64,000 nt of DNA from Macrotrachela quadricornifera (lineage: Eukaryota; Rotifera; Eurotatoria; Philodinida; Philodinidae): NCBI GenBank assembly GCA_022393335.1, contig JAJEKB010019237.1:20762-84761 (forward strand). Direction: 5' to 3'. The position numbers were made by a program, and so were the translations under genes. The notes under the pieces are model-generated. The model was not told the origin of the DNA. It saw only the letters and a list, made by a program, of their open reading frames with translations, and searched no databases. Shown in pieces: positions 1-11,647 of this stretch; positions within the stretch are counted from its first letter, which is position 1, and every line of letters starts with the position of its first letter.

Positions 1-63
1 TTTATATTGCACTTAGTTTACAATATATTTTTTGTTATTTAATAAAGACAAAAAATAATTGTA

Positions 64-1735
64 TTGATGGATCGTCATAGAGCACCAAGTCAAGCATCTA
101 TGGATAGAAAACCCAATACATATAAAGATAGTAATACAGCATCAATTAATAAGCAAAATCAATTACAAAATGAAATTGATAATCTTATTCAACATGGAAT
201 TTTAGATCAAATTGTTGAATATGATCCAAAACTTGATTTTATTTGTGTACCAATTATTACTCGTGATCAAGTTATTAAACAAACACGTCGACAAACATGT
301 GGACTTGTATGGAATTCCATACGATCATCAGCAATAAGTAAATTAGTACATGAGGATCGTTCTTGTGCTTTTGTAGAGATTCTTCGAATACCAATAGAAT
401 GGTCACGTTATGATATCGATCTACTTCTTCTTAAAATTAAACAAAAGAACTTTCTTAACGGACTTAAAGCTCATTCAGAATATTACATCATCCAATTTTA
501 ATAATATTTTTTTCAAATATGGAATACAAATTGAGAATAGACAAACATTCTGAAACTTTCAAGTTAATCTTTTACTCACTTGGGTCTATAATGATTATTT
601 TGCATGAGATATGGAAGAAATTGTGTATAGAATTTTTACAGATTTTTTTATAGAATGATGATTACGAAAGAAAATGCTTTTGAGGTTTTCTTCTATTGAT
701 ATGATTATCTACTTCGCTCTATAGAAAAAAAAGCAAAAATTTTTATACATAATATGTGAATAAAATTTTGCTTTACGCGATGAATTTGTTCGTGTACTTC
801 AAGTAATTCTCAAACGTGATTTTAATGAAGATACAAATAATGAAAAAAAATATTCTTATGAATTAAAAGATATTGATTTTACACGAAATATGATTCAATT
901 AGTATTTAGTAGTCGACAAGATGCTGATTTAACTCTTGTTATATCATTAATACTTTTAATTGAATTTGATATTCCTTGTCGAGAATTTTTTCCTGATACA
1001 TATATATCACTTTGTTCTCATAATGGTTTAAATGAATATTTAAAATTTCATCCAGATATGAATCGAACACGTTTAACACCATATAATTCAATAAAATTTT
1101 TATTTGATTATAGTTTAACTGAAGCAAATTTATGTGAATATATATTACAAAAATCTAATCCATTATCAACAATATTAATAAATTTTTTAAAATTAAGAAA
1201 AGAATGGACTAAATATATTCAACGAGCAGCTAAATATGCAACAGATACAATTAAAATGCAAATGCATGCGGATAAACAACGTCAATCAACATGTTCAATT
1301 AATTCTATACGATCTGCAACTTCAAATACATCAGCTATGAATAGTAAATTATCCTTTTTCTTCAATATTAAAAATTATTATTTTTCTTTTTTTTTTTTAG
1401 AACTTATGCAAAATAAAGTTCCATTAACAACAGAAATTGAAGTTGTATTTGAATCGATATTTTCTATATCATTACTTCGTCTTTTATTTTTAACTGTTTG
1501 TTCAAAATATAAACAATTTGGTTCCGAACATGATAATGATACAGCTTATGCTATTGAAAAAGCTTTACAAATTTTAAGTGATGCATTAGAAAATAATTAT
1601 CTTGAACATCCGTTTTTTAAAAATACAAATGCTTTGTCTGATACTTTATTAACACATGAAATAAGTATTAAAATTGGAATAAAAAAAATGATTAAAGAAA
1701 TGCAACGAGATTGGAAACGAAATATACGTCGATAA
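64..1735 (+). CDS. Unrecognised protein, at least two or three exons (model incomplete)
   Basis: I do not recognise this protein. A frame from ATG 64 (or 67) gives a polar, soluble N-terminal part and stops at 501. A second frame is open from about 764 to the stop at 1735 and is mostly helical, with leucine-rich stretches around 940-1150. Codon use and frame length on both sides look coding. A 57-nt intron (1344-1400, GT...TTTAG) fits well. It is a multiple of three without an in-frame stop, so retention would still give a readable protein. The junction between the first and second blocks is unsolved: the only good acceptor near the second block is the AG at 802-803, and no clean donor in matching phase stands out. 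Either another small exon lies in 500-800 or the locus is damaged. No signal peptide or known motif is visible. Confidence 0.55.
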
Positions 1736-4206
1736 ATATTTTTCATTTTATTTTTTTGTTTATTACATATATTTTATATTTAGTAACGAAATAAATAGAA
1801 GAAAAAGAAATAAAAAAAAAAAAAGTTGTTCTTTTTACAAGAATTATTGTCTGAAAAAGGTAATCAATTAGATACATGTTTATTTGCATAGGAGACATTT
1901 TACTCTTTCTATATGTAACAACAGAATACAACATAACACAAAAATAAAATGGTAACCTTGAGTCTTTGATTTTGGCATTTTAAAAGAGAGAGGGAAAGAT
2001 CGATAGGCACCTATCGTGTGTTGTTATTTTGTCAACATAGAATTCATCAGTAAACCTCTCTTGTGCGCATACGTCTCTAGTTCTTTTTTTTTTCTCACAA
2101 GTCAACATATAAACACCTCCGCTCGTTTTTTCTGTTAGTATTTTTTATAAAAAATAACTAAGTAGACGGCTTCTTCGCTTCGTCATCATCATCATCATCA
2201 TCATGATCATCATCCTTTTCTCCTTCTTTTTCCTTGTCACGCACCTTCAATGAATAAAGAAACGACAACGACGACAGTGACGACACCCCGCCTGACAACG
2301 ACATTGAGGTGGAAAGCATAAAGGACGTTAACATTAAAGTAGGCAACGAATAATCGACATTCAAATAGAAATACTCATTTTTTTATATTAACGACAACAA
2401 AAACAATAATACGTTGCTCATCTACGCACATGTAGTCAAACAATATAGAGGTAAGCAAAGAATGTTTTACTATTCCTTAGGAATTACGAAAGGTAGAAAA
2501 TTTATATAAAAAGATCTGTTTAATAACAATATAAGTATATTAACGTTTGGTATATTTTCACAGCCTTGTAGTATATGATACTGTAACTGCGTCATCTGTA
2601 GATAAAATCAAATTTTTTTTTCTTCTTATTTATTAAGTCTTAATTCGATTGGAACTTTGTATTCTTTTTCTTTTTGTATTTGCTTCCGATTATTTTTATG
2701 AAATAATCATTCCTTATGTTGCTAACATGCTATTCTCAAAAAATAATCATTTGTCGGATGCCAGACAACGTACTTTTATAACATACATTTTTTGATCAAT
2801 ATAAGAAAAAAAAAGGGACTATGAGAATAAAATAAGAGGGAGAAAGAAAAAGATTAACTATTAAAATAAATGGCACAATAAAACGATCGACTAAAAGAGT
2901 AAGGGACTATCAAAAATAAAAATTATATATATATGTGAAGATTGATTGGCTTTTTCTATTAAAATAATTTTTTTTTTCTTTAATATCTCGGAAATCATAA
3001 CTTTTACTTTTTTGTCATAATAGATGCAAAATTTATGAACGCTAAAAAATGATGGAGAATAAACAGAAAAAAAAATCTAGAAAGAACAACTTACAATGTA
3101 TGATCAAAAGAAAAGTGTTACTTTAATATGTCAGAGTACAAATATATATATATATAGATTATTTTTCTTTAAAATAGAAAAAAGGTAATAGGTTATTATG
3201 CTATTGGCTAGGTCTTTTCGTCAATTTTAAAGCATTTTACGTCATTGTTATATTCAATATGAAATATTTTAAACGATCGATTGAAAATGAATATAAAAGT
3301 TATACAGGTAAATATCATGAGATAAGTTAAAGAGATGACTAGACAGTATCTTTATATATAGAAGATATATAGAATAAAAAAAAATCATTTTCTTCTTCCT
3401 TATATTTTTATTATGGTAAAATCTTAAGTTTTTTTCTTTCGAATTCAATGAATACATACACATTTTCGCTTCGTTTCTTTCGTCTCACTCATAAACATAA
3501 AGCCTATTTCTTTTTTTTCTCTCTTATTGTATAAATGTATGAGGAAAGGCTACACCATACATACGTCGACAAGTTTTTAACACACATATATATATGCACT
3601 CTGTTACATGTGTATGCAGTTTGAGCCTACTATATATATGTTGACACAATTCTTGGTCGCGTCGGCTACTGTTGAATACATATCTATATATATATATATA
3701 TGTGTGCGTGTGTGTTGATCTTGAACTATACAACGACAATACATTGATAACAATGAAAAAGCAATTGATGTAGGAGATGAGTATTATAATAGCTGAAGGT
3801 ACTAGCTATTGTCAACTCAATCAATGAATAATTATCCTACTTCAATTTTGGCAAGATACTCATGGCAATGACAAATTGGCAAAATAATAGATGAGCGTGA
3901 GTCAACAGACTATCCTTGATAATGTAAAATTAAGCTGCTTTTTTATTATGTATAAATAGATACAATAATCAGGGATATTTAGATGACATAATATAATTAT
4001 CCATTAAGATTGGAAATAGATTAGTAAAACGATCGATTCTAATCAGATGTAAATGAAATATATTATTTCCCAAGGCAAAGAAAACGTTTAGAGAAAGAAA
4101 ATAATTAATTTGTTATTTTTAATTAATTTGATATATTATTAGAATAAGAAATATTTTTTTTTTTTAATTATTAGGTGTGCTATTCACTGCTTTTTAGCGG
4201 TCTCCA
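1736..4206. other. Intergenic, no gene seen
   Basis: About 2.5 kb of AT-rich DNA with no convincing coding frame. It contains a (TCA)n run at about 2181-2212, giving a spurious Asp-rich frame on the minus strand, and a TA/TG microsatellite at about 3685-3716. The moderately GC-richer stretch around 2030-2360 could be promoter or untranslated sequence, but nothing shows which gene it would serve. Confidence 0.6.
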
Positions 4207-4834
4207 ATGACCGAATCTTATTTAACCACAGATATTATTGTTATCGTCGTTTTAGTCGTCGTATTAGGTATATATAATTAATTTAAAATAAAAATTTGTT
4301 TTAAATTTTCTTTTAATATTTTTTTTTCTAGTTGTAATTGGAGTATGTGCATTTTTTGTACATTTTTATTGGACAAAAATTGGTGTTGCTGAAATATGGA
4401 ATACAACAAAATGGAGTTCAATGCGTAGTTCATTTTATCAAACAATGCGTCGTTTCAGTCGAGCAAGTAGTAGTAAAACTAATGGTGAACGACCATTTTC
4501 TGCGGCATCAGTTTTTTCTGAAGATTCAGATGGTAGTGCATTACCAGCTCCATTACGAAATAAAAAACCAAATACTACTACTAATCCTAATATTCATGCT
4601 TCCGATGCACAACCATCGACAACATCTAAAAAACCAACAACAAATACTAATGTTCGTCGAAATTCAAGCAATCAAATACAACCGGTTTCTACAATATCAT
4701 ATAATCAATCAGTAAGGGCACAATATGGAACTAAAATAGGGCAACCACTTGAAAATACAAAAATTCAAAATGTACATGAAAACGACGATAGAAATCATGG
4801 TCCATCTGGTGTGATTGAAACACATCGTTTTTAA
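4207..4834 (+). CDS. Small single-pass membrane protein, function unknown
   Basis: Two exons, 4207-4267 and 4332-4834, joined by a 64-nt GT...CTAG intron in phase 1, give 187 residues. After a short acidic N-terminus (MTESYLTTD) there is one long hydrophobic segment at about residues 9-31, rich in Val, Leu and Ile, followed by Tyr-Trp and basic residues. This suggests an outside N-terminus and a cytoplasmic tail without a cleaved signal peptide. The tail of about 150 residues is low in structure: Ser, Thr, Asn and Gln rich, with basic patches (MRRFSRASSSK). I cannot name the family. The exon that completes the membrane segment is split exactly inside it, which supports the splice model. Confidence 0.75.
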
Positions 4835-5291
4835 AATTAATTCGAGTCTTTGTCTCATGATATGAGCTTTCCCCCCATTTTCAAATCATCTCTTTTTCTC
4901 AATATATTGGTGATATACAATTTCACCCTGGTGATATAAATCTTTCTTGTTCTTTATTTTTGTCTTTTTATGTATTCATTTAATTGATGACTTATCTCTT
5001 TTTTTCTTTTGCCCTCCAATTCTCTTTCAATTTTTTTTTTCTTTATTTTTATGATGTATTATTGTTGTTATTGATGATGATGATGACGACGACTACTCGA
5101 CTATTTTTATTTCATTTTTTTCTTCTTTTATGCTGTGAACATGCAAGCGTAAACGCGCTATTGTCTTTCGGTGATATTTGTTGTGGCTTCTAAATACATT
5201 TATATAAAAAAAACAATTCATATCTTTAAATTTATTTTTTGAGATATCAAAGAAAAATTTTTTCATATGTAAAATAAAAGCAAAATCAGAG
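4835..5291. other. Convergent intergenic spacer
   Basis: Spacer between the 3' ends of the small membrane-protein gene (+) and the G-patch gene (-). It is T-rich with no coding signal. Frames at 4984-5193 (+) and 5093-5299 (-) are low-complexity artefacts. Confidence 0.6.
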
Positions 5292-7260
5292 TCACACATG
5301 AGAATGATTAGTCAATATAGATGATGATTGTTCACTTTCCATACGTTCGCTTGTATCCATCGAAATATTTTCATATCCTAAACCTTGTCTATAATGACGA
5401 TAATTTATTTGCACAGGTGCAATAATACCATTTTGATTTAAACCAAGGCCATTACCAGGGGTCCAACCGATTTTTTCTAATAATTGATGACCAATATTAG
5501 TTGAATCAATTGGTGCAATAATATCATCTAATATTTTATATTAAAAAGTAAAATTAATAAAGAAAAAAACAAAAAATCAAAATAATTTACTTTGTTTATG
5601 AGAATAATGATCACTTTTAACTCGTTTATGATTATAACTATTATGATGAGAACGACGAGTCTCTTTTGATAAACGAACATGTCGTTTTGGATGAGGATGT
5701 GTATAAGTATTCTAGAATAAAATTAATATTAATATAGATATTTAGTTTAAGTTTGTTTTTTTTTTATTGTACTTTGAAATAAACTTATAACCTTGGATTA
5801 AATGGATTAGGTAAATGTTATCAAAATACTATTTGCATTTCTGAACTGTGAGTATAGATATTGTACTATAATGAAAAGTTTAAGATGAAAAAATAAAAAG
5901 TCATGTCTGCCATTTATATAAAATGAATCATTGATTTCTTTTTATCTCTTTTTTTTGTATTTTTTCATCTTGATAATTCAGATAATTTTATTTATGATAT
6001 TTTCTAAGAATAATTATCTTCAATATTCTAAGACATCTTACTTTTGTTCCAATATTTCTTCGATTTCCTGTTAACATTTCTCTATGTATAAATGTTTTAA
6101 TTCTATTTTGTACAGTATTTTTCGAATTTGTGAACATCATACTAATTGCACCATTAACAATTTTTTGTAAAGTTCCATCAGTTGTTGTTAACATTTTTTC
6201 ATCATCATCATCATCATCATCATTTTCAGATTTTTCATTATTGTTATCTTCCCACCATGATATAACACGTGGTACACTACTTTCATCTCTTGGCCAATCT
6301 GATTGTTCATCATCAGCTTCGTTACTTGTTAAACATGGATCTTTATCACTATCACTTAAATTTAAACTACTACTACTACTAAAATTTGTTCTAGGAGAAA
6401 AAAAAACTAAAAATTTAAATATTGTATTTTATTGTAAACTTACAAATTAGTATCATCAATACACGCCATATCATAATCATGTAAACTATTATTACGTAAA
6501 CGAAAATCTTCATGAATTATTGCACGTGATCGTTTACGTTTTCCAACATAATTCATATTATGAAAAGTTAATAATGATGATGATGATGATGGTGTTGATC
6601 GATCTTCATCAATATCAATTATACGAGAATTACTTTCACTTCGACAATTACGACGTCGACGACGTATAGATGTATTAATTGTTGTTGGATTTGTTGTTGA
6701 ATTAGATATTTTTATACTTGGACAACGTGTTAATTTGATAGATTGCTCAGTTTTTGAAATTGTTGTTGATGGGATAATTGGTTTTTTAAATGGACGACGT
6801 CGCCGTCGAACTTCATCAGTTTGTGAAGCTGAATCTGATTCTGATGCAGCAAGTAATGATGATAGTTGAGTTTCTAATAGAAAAAGTTCAAAAATTCAAA
6901 AAAAAATTTTTTTTTTTTTCTAAAAATTTTACTTGATGGCATAAGTATATCATCACCATCACTAGCACTTATTTGTGTATTATAATTATTTCGACTTTGT
7001 GTATTTTCTGGTGTTGTACTATCTGATATTTCAATCTTTTGTTGTTGTATATCATTATTAATAGGACGTTTTCGTCGTCGTTTTATTTTTGATATTGTAG
7101 CAGATGATGATGATGTCGTTGGAATATTTGATAATGATGATGTTAAAATACTTGCATCATTTAATGCACTATTAAGATCAGCAGCTAATTGATCCATAAT
7201 TTTTTTTTGAATACAACGAATTTTGTCTTTAATTAAGAAAACATGAGAAGTTTCATCCAT
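5292..7260 (-). CDS. GPATCH2: G-patch domain protein, GPATCH2-like
   Basis: Five exons read downward: 7260-6933, 6873-6444, 6390-6042, 5711-5591 and 5527-5292. All junctions are GT/AG and in phase, giving 487 residues. The C-terminus carries a G-patch at about residues 418-460 with the expected glycines and aromatics (IGHQLLEKIGWTPGNGLGL, then QGLGYE). G-patch proteins bind and activate DEAH-box RNA helicases in splicing or ribosome work. Upstream are basic RRRRRP-type clusters and an acidic EADDEQSDW segment near residue 270, which I know from GPATCH2 and GPATCH2L. The rest is Ser-rich and disordered. The start is the first ATG of the open frame. A general G-patch protein is certain; GPATCH2 rather than another subfamily is likely, not proven. 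Confidence 0.85.
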
Positions 7261-8159
7261 TCGAATAGAAATTTAATGAAATGTTTAATTTAAGAATATT
7301 TATCGAGAATATTCAAAAATAAATTAACCATCTAAAAAAAAATAATCAATTTTCTTTCATTCTTTTATTTATTTCATAGAATATTAAAAAATCTCGTGCT
7401 AATTAACATTAATAATTAAACACGAAATCTTGCATGATGACATCATTTAGAAATTAATGGATGTTCGATACAATTAAATTTATATTAATGATATTCACAT
7501 AGTGATTGTTTACTTTAATAAAACATATTTAGTAACTATTTTATAATCAAGATCTACAAAATCTTAAAAATTCGAATTAAAAAGAAATTTTTTATTTTAA
7601 TATATTTGAAATATAATCTTTTTTTCTTATCTCAATCAAAATTTAATATTTAACAACAATCTATTAATAGAATAATATTTGAGAATATATCTAGAATAAA
7701 TTTTCAAACAAAAACAAAAAAACAAAACAGAACAAATATGTATCTCATATTCTCCTATTCATAAAAGTATTCATTTAGTCATCGATGAATGTAAATTTTT
7801 CATAATTAATAAAGCTGAAAAAAAAAGAAAAAGAAATTCCAAATCCATATTTGTTATTCGATCAATTAGAACAAATGAAAAAAAAAAAGATAATAGTTTA
7901 TATATATAGATATATATAAGAATAAATGTGCACACGTTGACAAATGAGCATATAAACTCTTGAGAAGAACAAAAAGACACCGAAAGAGAGAAAGAGAGAT
8001 ACAGAAAGAATTATTATTTTCAGACACAAAGAAAAGGCTTTGCGGGAGTACATTGAGCGAAAACAGATGCCGATTGAATCGAACAAAAACAAAAAAGAAA
8101 ACGAGACTCTTTTTTACACATATATGTGAATGCACAACTCGTTTATAACAAAATAAGAG
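7261..8159. other. Intergenic, no gene seen
   Basis: Spacer upstream of the GPATCH2-like gene and downstream of the REPS-like gene, both on the minus strand. Very AT-rich up to about 7900, then somewhat GC-richer. Short frames at 7771-8148 on either strand are overlapping and low in complexity, and I do not accept them. Confidence 0.6.
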
Positions 8160-9649
8160 TTATTGTTGTTGTTGTTGTGGGAGTTTGTATTGAAGTTCTA
8201 ATGAAATACGTTTATCAATAAGATCTGTAAGTCGATCTTCCCAATATTTAAGTTGTGCTTTAAGTACTGAATTTCGAGTTTTTGTTTGATTTAATGCTGT
8301 ATGAAGATTTTCAATTGTTGTTGTTGATGGTGTTGATATAATTGATGCTAATTCTTGTAAATGATCTGGTTGAAGTAAATCACGTATTTGTCCAAGTAAA
8401 AAATTTGCATCCGATTGTTGAGGTGTTGATGTTATGGATGGACGTGTTCGATTATAAAGATATGGTGTAGTATTTGTCGATGAATTATTATTATTTGTTG
8501 GAATTGTTACATTACGTTGAGGAATATCATTAGCTATTATACGTGGAGGTAATATTGGTTGATGAGGAATATCAACAGATGCTGTTCGACCAGGTGCACG
8601 TGGTGGTGGTGGAGGTGGAGGTGGTTTTGTTGTTGGAGCGACGACCGGTGGTGGTAATGGAGGTGGTGGAGAAAGACGAACAGCTACTGGTGCCACAATA
8701 CGATGGTTGTCAGCTAGTGCTCGATCATAAGTAAATTGTTTTGGTGAATTTAAATTTTCATCAATATTTATACCTGTATTATTATTTATTACTTCACTGT
8801 TTGTATCTTTAAAATTTGCCCAATTTTCTGGTTGTTCATTTATTTGTGGTAATATAGTTGTTGAATCAGATAAATCAATAAGTGGTGTATATGGTTGTAA
8901 TTGTGGTGGAAGTTCATTCGGTAATTCAAAACCATTAACACGTAAAACAACAAGATGCATAGCTGTACAAAATTCAGCAAGTGATAATGCACCATCATGA
9001 TTAACATCAGATAAATTCCATATTTGTATTAATTCACTTGTTGGTAAACGTGAACGTTCAAAAAATTCTTTTGCTATATTGCCTAAAATAAAAAAAACAA
9101 AAATTAATAAGAAAGAAAAAAATCTAATTTTTTTGAAAGATTTTTTTATTTACCACTAATAACTTTTGATATATCTGGTTGTATATCTTTAAATTGTTTT
9201 GTATAATATTCTCTTTGTACAGTATTTATTGTCCATGGATCATCAACAAAATCTTGTTCACTTTCATCATCATCTGATATACTTGATGATGATTCATCAT
9301 CATCACTTTCACTTGTATCACTTGAACTTTCATTATTATGTCGATGTTTATTATGATTACCATTATTTGTTTTTGTTAAATACATAGCCCAATCTTTTTT
9401 AAATGCTGATGGTTGATGTTGTGATGATGATGTTAATGATGATGATTGAATAATAGCATCATGTAAACGAGATGAATTACTTCCAACTAAACCTTTACCT
9501 TCATCATCTGATTCAATATATGATGATAAATGTTGAACACTATCCGACTGAGAACTAAGAATTGATATTGTATCAATATCTAATCGAGGATGAACATCAA
9601 CCATTGGTATTGGAGGATGACGAAGTGTGACGCCATCACTGGTCGTCAT
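8160..9649 (-). CDS. REPS1: RalBP1-associated EH-domain endocytic adaptor (REPS family)
   Basis: Two exons, 9649-9154 and 9082-8160, with a 71-nt intron in phase 1, give 472 residues. A Ser/Asp-rich disordered N-terminus leads into an EH domain at about residues 133-225. It opens with DDPWTINTVQREYY and has the EF-hand loop DVNHDGALSLAEF at about 191-203, then the family-typical segment around NGFELPNELPPQLQP. EH domains bind Asn-Pro-Phe peptides of endocytic proteins. REPS1 and REPS2 also bind RalBP1 through a C-terminal coiled coil, and here residues 410-470 are predicted helical (LKAQLKYWEDRLTDLIDK). A poly-proline stretch at about 300-330 could bind SH3 proteins. The intron falls inside the EH domain and its closure confirms the model. 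REPS1 versus REPS2 cannot be decided. Confidence 0.92.
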
Positions 9650-10479
9650 CGTTTTTTGTTTTTTTTTATTTGATTTATTTGTTCACCGGTGCGCAAAATA
9701 GAAAATTATTTATAATAAGAGATCTTGAATTAAAGAGAAAAAAAAAAAGCTTTTAGATAAAAGTATGAAAAAAAAAATACACAGCATGATATTGACTAAC
9801 GAACAAAAAACATTCATTAATAGGCAATGAACATGCTGTTATGTATAGAGAGAAATATCGTGTCTTTTTCGAAGAAACGTGCTGCTATTCATGATAATGC
9901 GTCTTTTTTTTCTTATATTGACTCAAGCTTTTATAAGATTGGAATAAAAGTCGTTTTGTAATCAACAAAAAATAAGGAAAGAAGAAAAATACTTGGTTTC
10001 TTTTTCTATTTTTTTTTGTATGACCTAATGGACAGGAAAATAGAACGACCGATGTACCTCATTAGAATTAGAAACGACAACGAATGAAATATATGATTCA
10101 TGTTTGTCTTTTTCTTTCGGTCAAGTGGTTAAGCGGTAAACGAAACACAACATTGCTTATGTCATGTCGCTGTATTAATCATTGCCATATTTAGTAAATA
10201 AATTATTTTATTAGATGTCACTAGTTATCGAATATGATGAAAATAAATGAATTTCTTAAGTCATTAACAGCATATTTTGAATAGATTCTGTCGAACATTT
10301 GGATCGTTAATGATCTATGAGTACAATTAATGATTTATAAAAGAATATAGAATGAATCAATCCTGTAGAGTATGTATGTAAAGTAAGAGATTTACATCTT
10401 TTTTTTTCTCTTCATAATCAAAATAAAACAAAATGGAAAATATAAAGGGGAAAAAAAATGACAATAAAAATTTGAATAA
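9650..10479. other. Intergenic, probable REPS promoter side
   Basis: 830 bp between the start of the REPS-like gene and the end of the small secreted protein gene, both minus strand. No coding frame. A GC-richer patch near 10040-10160 may be promoter sequence; no defined motif is visible. Confidence 0.5.
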
Positions 10480-10890
10480 TTAACATAGTGTTTGTGACCA
10501 TGTTGGATTTAATATCGTTCCTTTAATTACATAACAAGAATTAAATAATTCTGAAGGAAATTCTTGTGTAAAAATTGTTTTATAAATTGCAATAAAAATC
10601 AAAGCTTTACATTCCAAATGATTCCAAACACCATCGAGAGGTATATTTAATGTTGAACATTGAAAAATTGGAAATAATCCTGTATCATATTTATGTATTT
10701 GAAAACCATAAGTAAATGATTGTGATTCAATATAACATTTAGCTAAATAAACACCTTGATTACATATACGAATATAACCATGAATTGAAATGATAATATC
10801 TAAATAATAATGAATTCATAAAATAAAAAAAAATATTTTAATTAAATTACTAGTAAGAAAAATTAAAATAATAATGCCATATTTCGACAT
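10480..10890 (-). CDS. Small secreted six-cysteine protein
   Basis: Two exons, 10890-10851 (40 nt) and 10799-10480 (320 nt), with a 51-nt GT...TTTAG intron in phase 1, give 119 residues. The first exon starts MSKYGIIILIFLT and, joined to NIIISIHGY, makes a typical signal peptide ending near residue 21. The mature part of about 98 residues has six cysteines (ICNQG, AKCYI, FQCST, LECKA, NSCYV and the last residue), compatible with three disulphides. The motif GYIRICNQGVYLAKCYIES resembles the beta-strand pattern (hydrophobic-x-N-x-G-x-Y-x-A) of small beta-sandwich secreted proteins, but I cannot assign a family. The first exon is too short for ordinary frame finding. The match of signal peptide, splice sites and phase is the evidence. 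Role unknown. Confidence 0.75.
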
Positions 10891-11647
10891 ATTTGTACAA
10901 TAGATTTGATAGAAAATATGAAAAAAGAGAAGGCCTTGTCCATTTAATTGTTTTTCTTTTTAATGAATATATTCAATTTCAAAATGAAATCTAAGTAACA
11001 CATGATGATTGATATAGAGCAAAACATTCTTCATGTCAATCATGATCATGTAATTTTGAAGAATCAAATAGAATACTTGTACTTCTTTTATTTATGATTG
11101 TGTTCTACATCTAAGATAAATTAGAAACATTTAAAAGATTTCTTAGACTTGTCAACAAGATTAATTTGAAAAATGTTTAGTAATTTGACAAATATAAAAT
11201 AAATAATTATTCAATAGTATATTATTAATATATATTTCTTTTGTTGTTATCAAATATATTATATCTGATGAAAAAGAATGAAGAATTAACTAAAATTTAA
11301 TATTGTGCATCAATCCGAAATATCTAATCTATTATTTTCATATATCATTATTCATTAGATCAACAAAAAAATCTATCTTATTAATAAGAGATCATTGTCA
11401 AATTTTGTATTGCTTCTAATCATAAAATGTATCATGCATACATTACAACATAATTTTTTCTATTCTTACGAATACATAAATAATATGCCGTGTATATTGT
11501 GAAATTACAAATGCAAGGTTATATCAATAAATATGTCACATGTTTCTTTGCTTTTTATTTCAACTACTTGCATCAGCAAAGTTCTAGAAAAATGATAAAA
11601 CTAAAATATTTATTTTTATTTAGTTAATATTAAGCAAAATTTTAATT
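10891..11647. other. Divergent intergenic region
   Basis: Shared upstream region between the secreted-protein gene (-) and the SDR gene (+). Very AT-rich with no coding frame. It probably holds both promoters, but no specific element can be named. Confidence 0.5.

Noticed and set aside
2158..2364. Asp/Ser-rich frame on the minus strand
   Set aside because: Produced by a (TCA)n microsatellite and simple sequence.
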